Positions 27,021-37,643 of a DNA stretch of 64,000 nt are shown here, piece by piece; the first letter of the stretch is position 1, and every line of letters starts with the position of its first letter. Source of the stretch: Rehaibacterium terrae (GTDB lineage Bacteria > Pseudomonadota > Gammaproteobacteria > Xanthomonadales > Xanthomonadaceae); assembly GCF_014202935.1 (NCBI RefSeq), contig NZ_JACHHX010000013.1, positions 19,428 through 83,427 of the forward strand, read 5' to 3'. The notes under the pieces are model-generated. The model did not search any database and was not told the origin of the DNA. It saw nothing but the letters and a program-made list of their open reading frames with translations. The position numbers were made by a program, and so were the translations under genes.

Positions 27021-28535
27021 GTGACCACGATCAGACAGGACGATTTCATCCAGAGCGTCGCCGACGCCCTGCAGTACATCAGCTACTACCACCCGGTCGA
27101 CTACATCAAGAACCTCGCCGCCGCCTACGAGCGCGAGGAATCCCCGGCGGCCCGCGACGCGATGGCGCAGATCCTGATCAACTCGCGCATGTGTGCCGAA
27201 GGGCACCGCCCGATCTGCCAGGACACCGGCATCGTGACGGTGTTCCTGAAGATCGGCATGGACGTGCGCTGGGACGCGACGATGAGCGTCGAGGACATGG
27301 TCAACGAGGGCGTGCGCCGCGCCTACAACCATCCCGACAACAAGCTGCGCGCCTCGGTGCTGATGGATCCGGCCGGCAAGCGCCTGAACACCCGCGACAA
27401 CACCCCGGCCGTCGTCAACATGACGGTGGTGCCGGGCAACACGGTGGACGTGATCGTCGCCGCCAAGGGCGGCGGCTCCGAGGCCAAGAGCAAGTTCGTC
27501 ATGCTCAACCCCTCCGACTCGATCGTCGACTGGGTGCTCAAGACCGTGCCGACCATGGGCGCCGGCTGGTGTCCGCCGGGCATGCTCGGCATCGGCATCG
27601 GCGGCACCGCCGAGAAGGCCATGCTGCTGGCCAAGGAGGCGCTGATGGAGCCGATCGACATCCAGGAGCTGATCGCGCGCGGCCCGTCCAGCCGCATCGA
27701 GGAGCTGCGCCTTGAGCTGTACGAGAAGGTCAATGCCCTGGGCATCGGCGCGCAGGGCCTGGGCGGTCTGACCACCGTGCTCGACGTCAAGATCAGGGAT
27801 TACCCGACCCACGCCGCCAACCTGCCGGTGGCGATGATCCCCAACTGCGCCGCGACCCGCCATGCCCACTTCGTGCTCGACGGCAGCGGCCCGGTGCAGC
27901 TCGACCCGCCCTCGCTGGAGGACTGGCCCACGCTGACCTACGACGCTTCCAAGGGACGACGCGTGGATCTGTCCACCGTCACCCGCGACGAGGTGGCGAG
28001 CTGGAAGCCGGGCGAGGTGCTGCTGCTCAACGGCCGGATCCTCACCGGCCGCGACGCCGCCCACAAGCGCATGGTCGACATGCTCGACCGCGGCGAGCCG
28101 CTCCCGGTCGATTTCCGCGGCCGCTTCATCTACTACGTCGGCCCGGTCGATCCGGTGCGCGACGAGGTCGTCGGCCCGGCCGGCCCGACCACCGCCACCC
28201 GCATGGACAAGTTCACCGACCGGGTGCTCGGCGCGACCGGCCTGCTCGGCATGATCGGCAAGGCCGAGCGCGGCCCGGCCGCGATCGAGGCGATCAAGCG
28301 GCATCGCTCGGTCTATCTGATGGCGGTCGGCGGCGCGGCCTACCTCGTCTCCAAAGCGATCAAGTCGGCCAAGGTGGTCGGCTTCGAGGACCTGGGCATG
28401 GAGGCGATCTACGAGTTCGAGGTCAAGGACATGCCGGTCACCGTCGCCGTGGACTCGACCGGCGAATCGGTCCACCAGACCGGTCCGCGTCAGTGGCAGG
28501 CGAAGATCGGCAAGATTCCCGTCGTCGTCGAGTAG
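27021..28535 (+). CDS. fumA: Class I (4Fe-4S) fumarate hydratase
   Basis: The 504-residue single-chain enzyme is the iron-sulphur fumarase type. Cluster cysteines are visible in RPICQDTGIV, MGAGWCPPGMLG and IPNCAATRHAH, and the C-terminal beta domain contains RDAAHKRM and GAGL/AYLVSKAIK-type segments. It interconverts fumarate and malate in the citric acid cycle and is oxygen-sensitive. The start is GTG 27021, with no clear ribosome-binding site; the N-terminus TTIRQDDFIQSVADALQYIS fits the family. The letter in the symbol is arbitrary among class I isozymes. Confidence 0.93.
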   Translation: MTTIRQDDFIQSVADALQYISYYHPVDYIKNLAAAYEREESPAARDAMAQILINSRMCAEGHRPICQDTGIVTVFLKIGMDVRWDATMSVEDMVNEGVRRAYNHPDNKLRASVLMDPAGKRLNTRDNTPAVVNMTVVPGNTVDVIVAAKGGGSEAKSKFVMLNPSDSIVDWVLKTVPTMGAGWCPPGMLGIGIGGTAEKAMLLAKEALMEPIDIQELIARGPSSRIEELRLELYEKVNALGIGAQGLGGLTTVLDVKIRDYPTHAANLPVAMIPNCAATRHAHFVLDGSGPVQLDPPSLEDWPTLTYDASKGRRVDLSTVTRDEVASWKPGEVLLLNGRILTGRDAAHKRMVDMLDRGEPLPVDFRGRFIYYVGPVDPVRDEVVGPAGPTTATRMDKFTDRVLGATGLLGMIGKAERGPAAIEAIKRHRSVYLMAVGGAAYLVSKAIKSAKVVGFEDLGMEAIYEFEVKDMPVTVAVDSTGESVHQTGPRQWQAKIGKIPVVVE

Positions 28536-28544
28536 CCCGCGTTC

Positions 28545-28683
28545 AAACCCCTCTCCCGCCGGGAGAGGGGTGAGGGTGCGGTGAAACCAGAGCGGTGAAC
28601 TGCCCGAGTGGTGCCCGGGCGGCGGCTGGAAGGCGCTCCTTGTCGATGGCGTTTCGAGGCACGTCGCTTCGCCGTACCCTCAC
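28545..28683. repeat. Composite CCCTCTCCC-type intergenic repeat
   Basis: A perfect 10-bp hairpin (CCCCTCTCCC / GGGAGAGGGG, 28548-28570) begins 12 bases after the fumarase stop and continues TGAGGGTGCGG. At 28672-28682 the inverse CCGTACCCTCA appears with one mismatch. This combination is a familiar dispersed intergenic repeat in proteobacteria. The first hairpin may also serve as the fumarase terminator. Confidence 0.7.
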
Positions 28684-29070
28684 CCCGGATCCCGTTCCAG
28701 GCACAGCTTGCACTGTGCCAAGAACCACCAGCCGCGCCTGGCGCGATGGCCATCGGTGCGATGCGATCCGCCACCGGCAGATCGCAATCATCGCTCCTTC
28801 CTCACAAGGAGAGGGGCTTTGCCCGCGCAGAATCGACACGTCACGTGGCCGGCGTTCAGCCTAGACTGCGCACCCCGGAATCTTGGCATCGTCGGGCCCC
28901 CTGGAATCTTGAGCGCCTTTGGGTGTCCCGGGGCTTGCGGGTTGCGATGGGCTTGCATCGCCCGGCGATTCTTGCATGATTGTCCCGCCATCCGTTCAGC
29001 CGAGGCTGAGGGGGGCGGTCCTGCGGGGGCGGGCCGTGTAAGCGACATCGAACACACTCAGGGGCTACTG
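28684..29070. other. Repeat-rich non-coding spacer before the lipoprotein pair
   Basis: No gene is supported here. I see a 7-bp hairpin GGCACAG/CTGTGCC at 28700-28719, a 12-bp palindrome CGATGGCCATCG at 28744-28755, a second purine patch GGAGAGGGG near 28808, two copies of GGAATCTTG (about 28877 and 28903) and a TCAGCC/GGCTGA hairpin near 28996. It looks like a site where repeats have accumulated. Confidence 0.5.
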
Positions 29071-29829
29071 ATGCAACTCATCCTGCACCGTGCCGCGTTG
29101 GCGGCATTCCTGCTCGTTTCTGTCGCGTCGCTCACCGGCTGCGTGACCATGCCCGAAAGTCGGGCATTCAATGCAGCCGCCAATCCGGAAATCAAGCGCA
29201 TTGCGGTTCTGCCGATGCGCGAGTCGGAGATCGACCTGCTGATCGTGAACAACCCTGGGTACAGCTTCGGCCTGGTCGGTGCTGCGATCGCCGAGGCGAA
29301 CCGGGTCCCCAAACGCAACTGGTTGCGGGAACAGGTGACTGCCCGGAACTTCGACCACATCGAAGTCTTCCAGCAAGCTTTCACGGAGGCGATGGCTCGG
29401 CGTGGATTCGAGCTGGTGTGGCCCGGGCAGGTGGTCGAGAACGGGGCCAAGGCGAAGCGATCCGCAACCGGTTTGCGCAAGGCATACACTCCGATCGATG
29501 ATGCGGATGCGCAGCTCGACCTGAACTTCGGCTTCGTCGGTTACGCTGCTGCCGGCTCCAGCGACGGCGCACCATACCGTCCGACGGCCATCGTCTTCGC
29601 ACAGCTGGTAACCAAGGACGGTAAGCAGGTGCTGTTCTCCGATCACGTCGTCTACAACAACGTGTTTCCGGGCAACAGTGCCGGCATCGTGCTCAATCCT
29701 GATCCGACTCATCGCTACCCCGACTTCGATGACATGAAGGCGGCGGGTCCGATGACGGTCGATGGTCTTCGCTTGGCCTTCGAGACCGTGGCTGAAACGC
29801 TGGCCAAGCAGTTCGGCAGCGTCCAATGA
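29071..29829 (+). CDS. Lipoprotein of unknown function
   Basis: The 252-residue product has a lipoprotein signal (lipobox LTGC, Cys24). The mature part begins as a CsgG/LpoB-like strand pattern (PEIKRIAVLPMRES) but has no other motif I recognise. It contains a region rich in aromatic and charged residues (residues 75-130) and ends in a helix. The ATG at 29071 follows AGGGG. It overlaps the next lipoprotein gene by four bases, so the two are translated together. Its base composition looks lower in GC than its neighbours, suggesting a separate history. Confidence 0.75.
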   Translation: MQLILHRAALAAFLLVSVASLTGCVTMPESRAFNAAANPEIKRIAVLPMRESEIDLLIVNNPGYSFGLVGAAIAEANRVPKRNWLREQVTARNFDHIEVFQQAFTEAMARRGFELVWPGQVVENGAKAKRSATGLRKAYTPIDDADAQLDLNFGFVGYAAAGSSDGAPYRPTAIVFAQLVTKDGKQVLFSDHVVYNNVFPGNSAGIVLNPDPTHRYPDFDDMKAAGPMTVDGLRLAFETVAETLAKQFGSVQ

Positions 29830-30491
29830 AGTCGCTGCGCGTTGGGGTCGCGGCCGCATTGGTCATGGTCGCCGGCTGTAGCGGAAGCCCGGCCCGCCCC
29901 GAGGGCGGGCCGCTTCCCTATCGGCCGACGGGGGGGTGTGCGCCGGATCTGTCGCAGGTCCAGCCGCAGCCGCTGATCGCGGCCGATGCCAAAGGCCGGG
30001 TCGGAAGGGTCGATTTCCGTGCGCTGGCGCAATGTCTGACCGGCGAGGATGGCGAGGCGGAACCGGTGGTCCTGTTTCAGCTCGGTGATCGCGAACCGCC
30101 GTTCAGCATCGAAGTTGTGCTGTTCGCCGATCGCGACAGCGCGCTGGCCGCAGCCGTGGAGATACTCGATGGCGGTTTCGGAACACTCGATCGACATGGT
30201 TTCGACAGCTTCACGTCTCGCAATGGGCGTTTCACGCTCACCACCTTCGTCAACGACAGGCAGGCCGGCGCAAGCTACCTGCTGCTGCGCCCAGACCGGC
30301 AATGGCTGAACAGCCAAATGCAGCTCGTGAGCGGAAATCGCTGGACCACTGTCTGGAGTACGGGCGCTGTCATGGGAGCCTACTCCGACGGAACGGAAAC
30401 TACCCAGCGCCTTGTTCTCCGGGACGATGGCAAGTTCACCGTCGAAGTGAAGGCGTACGCGCCCAAGACTCTTGAAATCTCCCGGCCTTAG
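29826..30491 (+). CDS. Second lipoprotein of unknown function
   Basis: The 221-residue product has a short lipoprotein signal (VAGC, Cys18), a proline/glycine-rich linker and a mostly beta-stranded domain (ending DDGKFTVEVKAYAPKTLEI). I recognise no family. It begins in an ATGA overlap with the preceding lipoprotein gene, so the pair probably form a complex or act in one envelope process. Position relative to Uup (160 bases downstream, with its own promoter) does not suggest a shared role. Confidence 0.72.
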   Translation: MKSLRVGVAAALVMVAGCSGSPARPEGGPLPYRPTGGCAPDLSQVQPQPLIAADAKGRVGRVDFRALAQCLTGEDGEAEPVVLFQLGDREPPFSIEVVLFADRDSALAAAVEILDGGFGTLDRHGFDSFTSRNGRFTLTTFVNDRQAGASYLLLRPDRQWLNSQMQLVSGNRWTTVWSTGAVMGAYSDGTETTQRLVLRDDGKFTVEVKAYAPKTLEISRP

Positions 30492-30639
30492 CGATTGACC
30501 GGTCTTCGAACGCAAGCTGGTTCCGTGCCCTTGGCAGTGCTGCTGGGGCTGCTTCGGCCACCATCGTTCCTGCTTCCTGCGGACGAGGGTCGGAATGCTG
30601 CCGATGAAGCCATCGGAGCACGCGGACCGTCGGGCTGCG

Positions 30640-30645
30640 TAAAAT
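30640..30645 (+). promoter_or_regulatory. -10 box placing the transcript start at the uup ATG
   Basis: TAAAAT, set inside the small palindrome GCGTAAAATACGC, ends exactly six bases before the uup ATG at 30652. Transcription would therefore begin at or next to the start codon. No Shine-Dalgarno sequence precedes the ATG, consistent with leaderless translation. Confidence 0.55.
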
Positions 30646-30651
30646 ACGCGC

Positions 30652-32541
<1,890 letters not shown>

Positions 32542-32751
32542 ACCTCCGCAGCTCCGGTGTCTGGAACCGCTTCCGTGTCCGGCCGGTGCGCCCGGGCCGT
32601 GGGCGCCGCAACGACTGCCGTGCGGGATCCTGGCTATGGACGCTTTTCCCGGCGTCTGCGCTGGGGCGGGCAAGGACCTTGGCAGGGGCCGCCGGTCGGG
32701 CGGGCGACACCCTCTCCGTGCAGTGCACCGCGGTGACGCCGGGCGCCCGGT

Positions 32752-32780
32752 TTGGCGGGCAGTCGGGCCGTGGCGATAAT
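32752..32780 (+). promoter_or_regulatory. Candidate cfa promoter
   Basis: TTGGCG (32752-32757) and GATAAT (32775-32780) are separated by 17 bases and lie 43 bases before the cfa start. The pair is a plausible sigma-70 promoter. The rest of the 281-base gap after uup shows nothing I can name. Confidence 0.5.
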
Positions 32781-32822
32781 CGGGTCACCCGCTCGTTCCG
32801 CTCACGCGGAGGAGGTCGTGCG

Positions 32823-33959
32823 ATGGATGCAGGCAGGGATACCCTCGACGGGCCGCTGGCGCGGCGGGTGGCCGGGCTGCTCGCGCCGGCCGACGTGCGG
32901 CTGGACGGTGCGCGTGCCTGGGACTTCCGCATACTCGACCGGCGATTCTTCGCCCGCGTGCTCGCGCAGGGGTCGCTCGGCCTGGGCGAGTCCTACATGG
33001 ACGGCTGGTGGGAGACAGACGATCTCGACGGGCTGCTGTACCGGCTGCTCAAGTCGCGCATCGACGAGCGTGCGCCCGACCTGCCCACCCTGTGGGCCGC
33101 GATCCGGGCCCGGCTGCTCAATCTGCAGTCGCGTCGTCGCAGTTTCGAGGTCGGCCGGCGCCACTACGATCTCGGCAACGAGCTGTACCAGGCCATGCTG
33201 GGGCGCCGGCTGGTCTACAGCTGCGGCTACTGGCGCCAGGCGCGCGACCTCGATGCCGCGCAGGAGGCCAAGCTCGACCTGGTGTGCCGCAAGCTGCTGC
33301 TCGAGCCCGGCATGCGCGTGCTCGACATCGGTTGCGGCTGGGGCGAGGCACTGAAGTTCGCCGCCGAGCGTTACGGCGTCTCCGGCGTCGGCGTCACGGT
33401 CTCGCGCGAACAGGCCGAGTATGCGCGCCGTCTTTGCGACGGCCTGCCGGTCGAGATCCTGCTGTGCGACTACCGCGAGGTGAGCGGGCGTTTCGACCGG
33501 GCATTCTCGATCGGCATGTTCGAGCACGTCGGCGTGCGCAACTACGTCACCTACTTCGATGTGGTTCGTCGTTGCCTGCCGCCGGACGGGCTGTTCCTGC
33601 TGCACACGATCGGCACCGAGCGGTCCACCCGCCATACCGATCCCTGGATCGCGCGCTACATCTTCCCGAACTCGATGCTGCCCTCGGCCGCGCAGATCGC
33701 GCGTGCGGTGGAAGGGCGCTTCGTGATCGAGGACTGGCACAACTTCGGCCCAGACTACGACCGCACCCTGCAAGCCTGGCGGGCCAACATCGAAGCCGCC
33801 TGGGACCGCCTGCCGCCGCGCTACGACGAGCGCTTCCGGCGCATGTGGCGCTATTACCTGGCCTCGGCGATGGCGCTGTTCCGTTGCCGGCGCGGGCAGC
33901 TTTGGCAGCTTGCACTGTCGCCGGAAGGGGTCGCCGGCGGCTATGTCGCGGCACGCTAG
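32823..33959 (+). CDS. cfa: Cyclopropane-fatty-acyl-phospholipid synthase
   Basis: The 378-residue enzyme has the N-terminal phospholipid-facing domain (GLGESYMDGWWETDDLDGLL near 50) and an S-adenosylmethionine methyltransferase fold (VLDIGCGWGEALKFAAERYG near 160). Active-site segments YSCGYW and MFEHVGVRNY are present. It methylenates cis double bonds of membrane phospholipid acyl chains. Length matches E. coli Cfa (382). GGAGGAGG precedes the ATG at 32823 at good distance, so I reject the longer frame from 32586. Confidence 0.93.
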   Translation: MDAGRDTLDGPLARRVAGLLAPADVRLDGARAWDFRILDRRFFARVLAQGSLGLGESYMDGWWETDDLDGLLYRLLKSRIDERAPDLPTLWAAIRARLLNLQSRRRSFEVGRRHYDLGNELYQAMLGRRLVYSCGYWRQARDLDAAQEAKLDLVCRKLLLEPGMRVLDIGCGWGEALKFAAERYGVSGVGVTVSREQAEYARRLCDGLPVEILLCDYREVSGRFDRAFSIGMFEHVGVRNYVTYFDVVRRCLPPDGLFLLHTIGTERSTRHTDPWIARYIFPNSMLPSAAQIARAVEGRFVIEDWHNFGPDYDRTLQAWRANIEAAWDRLPPRYDERFRRMWRYYLASAMALFRCRRGQLWQLALSPEGVAGGYVAAR

Positions 33960-34065
33960 CGTCCCGTTCCGCAGCGGCGAGGGGGTGATTCCTTGCAGCC
34001 TTGCAACGATGGGTGTTAACTCGCAGGACACGCGCAGTTCACGCCGCATCACCGAGAGTGTGTCC

Positions 34066-35454
34066 ATGAGACGATCCTGTCGGATGTTCGCATTGGCGCT
34101 GCTGATGGCCCTGCTGCCGGCATGGCTGGCAGGGCAGCCTGCGGCCGGCGGCGAAGTGCTGCTGCTCGACGTCAAGGGTGGCATCGGCCCCGCCACCAGC
34201 GACTATCTGCAACGCGGGATTCGCCGGGCAGGCGAGGAGGGCGCGCGCGCCGTCGTGCTGCGCATGGACACGCCCGGCGGGCTGGATGCCGCCACGCGCG
34301 ATATCAATCTCGCCATCCTCGCCTCGACCGTGCCGGTGATCGTGTATGTGGCGCCGGAAGGCGCGCGCGCGGCCAGCGCCGGCACTTACATCCTCTATGC
34401 CAGCCATCTGGCGGCGATGGCGCCGGCCACCTCGCTGGGCGCGGCCACGCCGGTATCGATCGGCGGCGGCGGACCGCCGGTCGGCCGCGACCGCCCGGCC
34501 GAGGAACGGCAGGACGGAGAAGACCGGGAGGATGGGCCGGACCGGGGCCGGAGCGGCAAGCCGGCAGCGGGCCAGGCGATGGCGGCCAAGGTCACCAATG
34601 ACGCGGTCGCCTATCTCCGCAGCCTGGCCGAACTGCGTGGCCGCAATGCCGACTTCGCCGAGGCCGCCGTGCGCGAGGCGGCCACGCTCACGGCCAGCCA
34701 GGCGCTGGAGCAGGGCGTCATCGAAATCATCGCCGCCGGCATCGACGACCTGCTCAGGCAGGCGGACGGACGGACGGTGAAGCTGGGCGAGACCGAAACG
34801 GTACTGGCCACGGCCGATGCGCGCATCACCACTGTCGTGCCGGACTGGCGCAGCCGGCTGCTGTCGGTGATCACCGAGCCCTCGGTGGCCTATCTGCTCC
34901 TGCTGGTCGGCCTGTACGGCCTGGTCTTCGAGGGCTACAACCCGGGTGCACTGGTGCCCGGGGTGATCGGCGCGATCAGCCTGTTGCTGGCGCTGTACGC
35001 GCTGCAGGTGCTGCCGGTGAACTACGCCGGCGTGGCGCTCATCGTGCTGGGCGTGGCGCTGATGACCGCAGAGATGTTCATGCCGAGTTTCGGCGTGTTG
35101 GGCATAGGCGGCCTGATCGCGCTGGTCGCCGGATCGGTGATGCTGTTCGACACGGACGTGCCAGGTTTCGGTGTGCCCGGGCGCATGATCCTCGGCATCG
35201 GCGCGACCAGCGGGCTGGCGTTCCTCGGCGTGCTGTGGCTGGCGCTGCGCGCCCGCCATCGGCCGGTGGTCACCGGAACCAACGAGCTGCTGGGCGCCAC
35301 CGCCGTGGTGGTGCGCGACTTCCAGGGACGCGGCTGGGTGCATGTGCGCGGCGAGAACTGGCAGGCCGAGTGCGCGCAGCCGGTCCGTCGCGGCCAGGCG
35401 GTGCGTGTGGTCGCGGTGGACGGGCTGACGTTGCGCGTGGTTCCCATCGACTGA
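34066..35454 (+). CDS. NfeD family membrane-bound ClpP-class protease
   Basis: The 462-residue protein has a signal peptide, a ClpP-like serine protease domain (residues 25-230; candidate nucleophile in RAASAGTYI, candidate general-base lysine in [10 protein letters not shown]), four or five membrane helices (about 280-400) and a C-terminal OB-fold NfeD domain ([18 protein letters not shown]). A highly charged insert of about 30 residues (around 140-170) separates the serine and lysine segments. The family cleaves its stomatin partner. The partner gene starts 31 bases downstream. Confidence 0.9.
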   Translation: MRRSCRMFALALLMALLPAWLAGQPAAGGEVLLLDVKGGIGPATSDYLQRGIRRAGEEGARAVVLRMDTPGGLDAATRDINLAILASTVPVIVYVAPEGARAASAGTYILYASHLAAMAPATSLGAATPVSIGGGGPPVGRDRPAEERQDGEDREDGPDRGRSGKPAAGQAMAAKVTNDAVAYLRSLAELRGRNADFAEAAVREAATLTASQALEQGVIEIIAAGIDDLLRQADGRTVKLGETETVLATADARITTVVPDWRSRLLSVITEPSVAYLLLLVGLYGLVFEGYNPGALVPGVIGAISLLLALYALQVLPVNYAGVALIVLGVALMTAEMFMPSFGVLGIGGLIALVAGSVMLFDTDVPGFGVPGRMILGIGATSGLAFLGVLWLALRARHRPVVTGTNELLGATAVVVRDFQGRGWVHVRGENWQAECAQPVRRGQAVRVVAVDGLTLRVVPID

Positions 35455-35485
35455 CACGAATGATCCTCAAACCGGGAGAATCGCC

Positions 35486-36247
35486 ATGGATTTCACGCTG
35501 TTCCTGCCTCTGATCCTCGTCGTCGTGGCGCTGTTCGCCAGCGCGGTACGGGTGCTGCGCGAGTACGAGCGCGGCGTGGTGTTCCAGCTCGGACGGTTCT
35601 GGAAGGTCAAGGGGCCCGGCCTGATCATCCTGATCCCGGTGATCCAGACCATGGAGCGCGTCGACCTGCGCACCATCGTGATGGACGTGCCGGAACAGGA
35701 CCTGATCTCGAAGGACAACGTCTCGGTGAAGGTCAACGCGGTCCTGTATTTCCGCGTGATCGACCCGCAGAAGGCGATCATCAACGTCGAACGCTATTTC
35801 GACGCCACCAGCCAGCTGGCCCAGACCACGTTGCGCTCGGTACTGGGCCAGCACGATCTCGACGAGATGCTCAGCGAGCGTGAAAAGCTCAACGACGACA
35901 TCCAGCAGATCCTCGACTCGCAGACCGACGCCTGGGGCATCAAGGTCTCCAACGTCGAGATCAAGCATGTCGACATCAACGAGACCATGGTGCGTGCCAT
36001 CGCCCGCCAGGCCGAGGCCGAGCGCCAGCGCCGCGCCAAGGTCATCCATGCCGAGGGCGAGCGGCAGGCGGCGGAAATGCTGGTGGAAGCGGCCAAGCTG
36101 CTGGGTGCCGATTCCCGCGCCATCCAGCTGCGCTACCTGCAGACGCTGACCGAGATCGCCAGCGAGAAGAATTCGACGGTGATCTTCCCGCTGCCGATGG
36201 ACCTGGTGAGGCCGTTCCTCGACCTGGCCGAGAAGAACAAGGCCTGA
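35486..36247 (+). CDS. Slipin (stomatin/SPFH family protein)
   Basis: The 253-residue protein has one N-terminal membrane helix (5-25) and an SPFH domain opening with [16 protein letters not shown] and containing [22 protein letters not shown] and [13 protein letters not shown] coiled coil follows at about 170-205 ([20 protein letters not shown]). Slipins form oligomeric membrane scaffolds and are processed by the NfeD protease encoded immediately upstream; the pair is a known operon. Confidence 0.93.
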   Translation: MDFTLFLPLILVVVALFASAVRVLREYERGVVFQLGRFWKVKGPGLIILIPVIQTMERVDLRTIVMDVPEQDLISKDNVSVKVNAVLYFRVIDPQKAIINVERYFDATSQLAQTTLRSVLGQHDLDEMLSEREKLNDDIQQILDSQTDAWGIKVSNVEIKHVDINETMVRAIARQAEAERQRRAKVIHAEGERQAAEMLVEAAKLLGADSRAIQLRYLQTLTEIASEKNSTVIFPLPMDLVRPFLDLAEKNKA

Positions 36248-36277
36248 CGCGCCTGCATCAGGGCCGCGAGAAGCGAG

Positions 36278-36298
36278 GGCCGGGCGCGATGCCCGGCC
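36278..36298 (+). terminator. Terminator of the nfeD-slipin operon
   Basis: GGCCGGGC / GCCCGGCC forms an 8-bp stem with loop GCGAT, followed by TTCGTCGTT. It lies between the slipin stop and the converging dehydrogenase gene. Confidence 0.65.
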
Positions 36299-36327
36299 TT
36301 CGTCGTTCCGGCGATCCCCGGCGCGGC

Positions 36328-37530
36328 TCAGCCGCCGGCCGGCGCCAGCCGCAGGATACGGCCCTCGGGGTGGTCGGTGAGCAGGTAGAGAGCGCCGTCC
36401 GGACCGACCCGCACGTCGCGGATGCGCTCCCTCAGATCGCCGAGCAGGCGTTCCTCGTGGACGATCGCATCGCCGTCGAGTTGCAGGCGGATCAGCTCGC
36501 GGGTCGCCAGGGCACCGATGAACAGGCTGCGCTGCCAGCCCGGCACGCGCGCGTGGTCGTAGAAGGCCATGCCGCTGACGCCGGGTGACACCTCCCAGAC
36601 GTGGTGCGGCGGCTCCATGCCTTCCTTCTCCCTGCCGACCGCCTCGGGAATCGGCGTGCCGTCGTAGTTGATCCCGTGGGTCACGATCGGCCAGCCATAG
36701 TTGCGGCCGGGCTGCGGGATGTTGATCTCATCGCCACCGCGCGGGCCGTGCTCGTGCGTCCACAGCGCCCCGGTCCAGGGGTTGAGCGCCGCGCCCTGCT
36801 GGTTGCGGTGGCCGTACGACCAGGTCTGCGGCTGGGCATCGTCACGGCCGACGAAGGGGTTGTCCGCGGGCACGCGGCCGTCGGGAAACACGCGCGCGAC
36901 GGTGCCCATGTGGCTGCTCGGATCCTGTGCGGTCGGTCGGACACCGCGATCGCCCATGGTGATGAACAGGTGGCCGTCGCGGTCGAACACCAGCCGCGAG
37001 CCGAAGTGGTGGCGGGTTTCCAGCTTGGGTTCCTGGCGGAAGATCACCTCGACGTCGACCAGCGCCTCGCCCTGCAGGCGGCCGCGGGCGACGGCGGTGC
37101 CGGCCAGCGCGCCTTCGCCCGGTTCGGCGTAGCTCAGGTAAACCAGGCCGTCGTTGCCGAAGTCGGGCGACAGCGCCACGTCGAGCAGGCCGCCCTGGCC
37201 CTCGGCCACCACCGCCGGCACGCCGGCGAGCGGCGCCGACAGCGTGCCGTCGGCGGTGGCGATGCGGAGCTGGCCGATGCGCTCGGTGACCAGCATGCGG
37301 CCGTCGGGCAGGAAGGCCAGCCCCCAGGGGAAGGCCAGGCCGGTGACCACCGTCGTCAGTTCCAGCTCGCCGATTTCGCTGGAAACCGCGAGCGCGGCCG
37401 GCCGCGCGGACTCGTCCACCGCGCTGGCGGTGGGCGTGGCGGCAGCGCCGTCGGCGGTGGATTCCTGCGTTCCGCAGGCCGTGAGCGACAGGGCCATGGC
37501 GAGGGTGAGAACGAGCGGCGTGCGGGTCAT
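36328..37530 (-). CDS. PQQ-dependent aldose sugar dehydrogenase-like lipoprotein
   Basis: The 400-residue product has a lipoprotein signal (LTAC, Cys19) and a six-bladed propeller of the soluble glucose/aldose sugar dehydrogenase family. Family motifs include FPWGLAFLPDGRMLVTER, RHHFGSRLVFDRDGHLFI, YGHRNQQGAALNP and HGPRGGDEIN with GRNYGWP. Relatives bind PQQ and oxidise sugars in the periplasm. I start it at 37530, after GGAG; the reading frame stays open upstream to 38490, but that part overlaps the epimerase gene and is not coding. Confidence 0.88.
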   Translation of the reverse strand: MTRTPLVLTLAMALSLTACGTQESTADGAAATPTASAVDESARPAALAVSSEIGELELTTVVTGLAFPWGLAFLPDGRMLVTERIGQLRIATADGTLSAPLAGVPAVVAEGQGGLLDVALSPDFGNDGLVYLSYAEPGEGALAGTAVARGRLQGEALVDVEVIFRQEPKLETRHHFGSRLVFDRDGHLFITMGDRGVRPTAQDPSSHMGTVARVFPDGRVPADNPFVGRDDAQPQTWSYGHRNQQGAALNPWTGALWTHEHGPRGGDEINIPQPGRNYGWPIVTHGINYDGTPIPEAVGREKEGMEPPHHVWEVSPGVSGMAFYDHARVPGWQRSLFIGALATRELIRLQLDGDAIVHEERLLGDLRERIRDVRVGPDGALYLLTDHPEGRILRLAPAGG

Positions 37531-37643
37531 GGTCTTCTCCGGATGGCTTTGCGATGTGGGGGGATTCTCGCATCGGCGCCATTCAAGCGGCGTGGATGCG
37601 AGGCGATGGCGCCCGTCATGGACCGGCCCCGGCCCTTGGGCCG

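Noticed and set aside
26774..27715. Plus-strand frame overlapping the fumarase start
   Set aside because: It reads through the fumarase gene in a wrong frame; fumarase has full-length family match.
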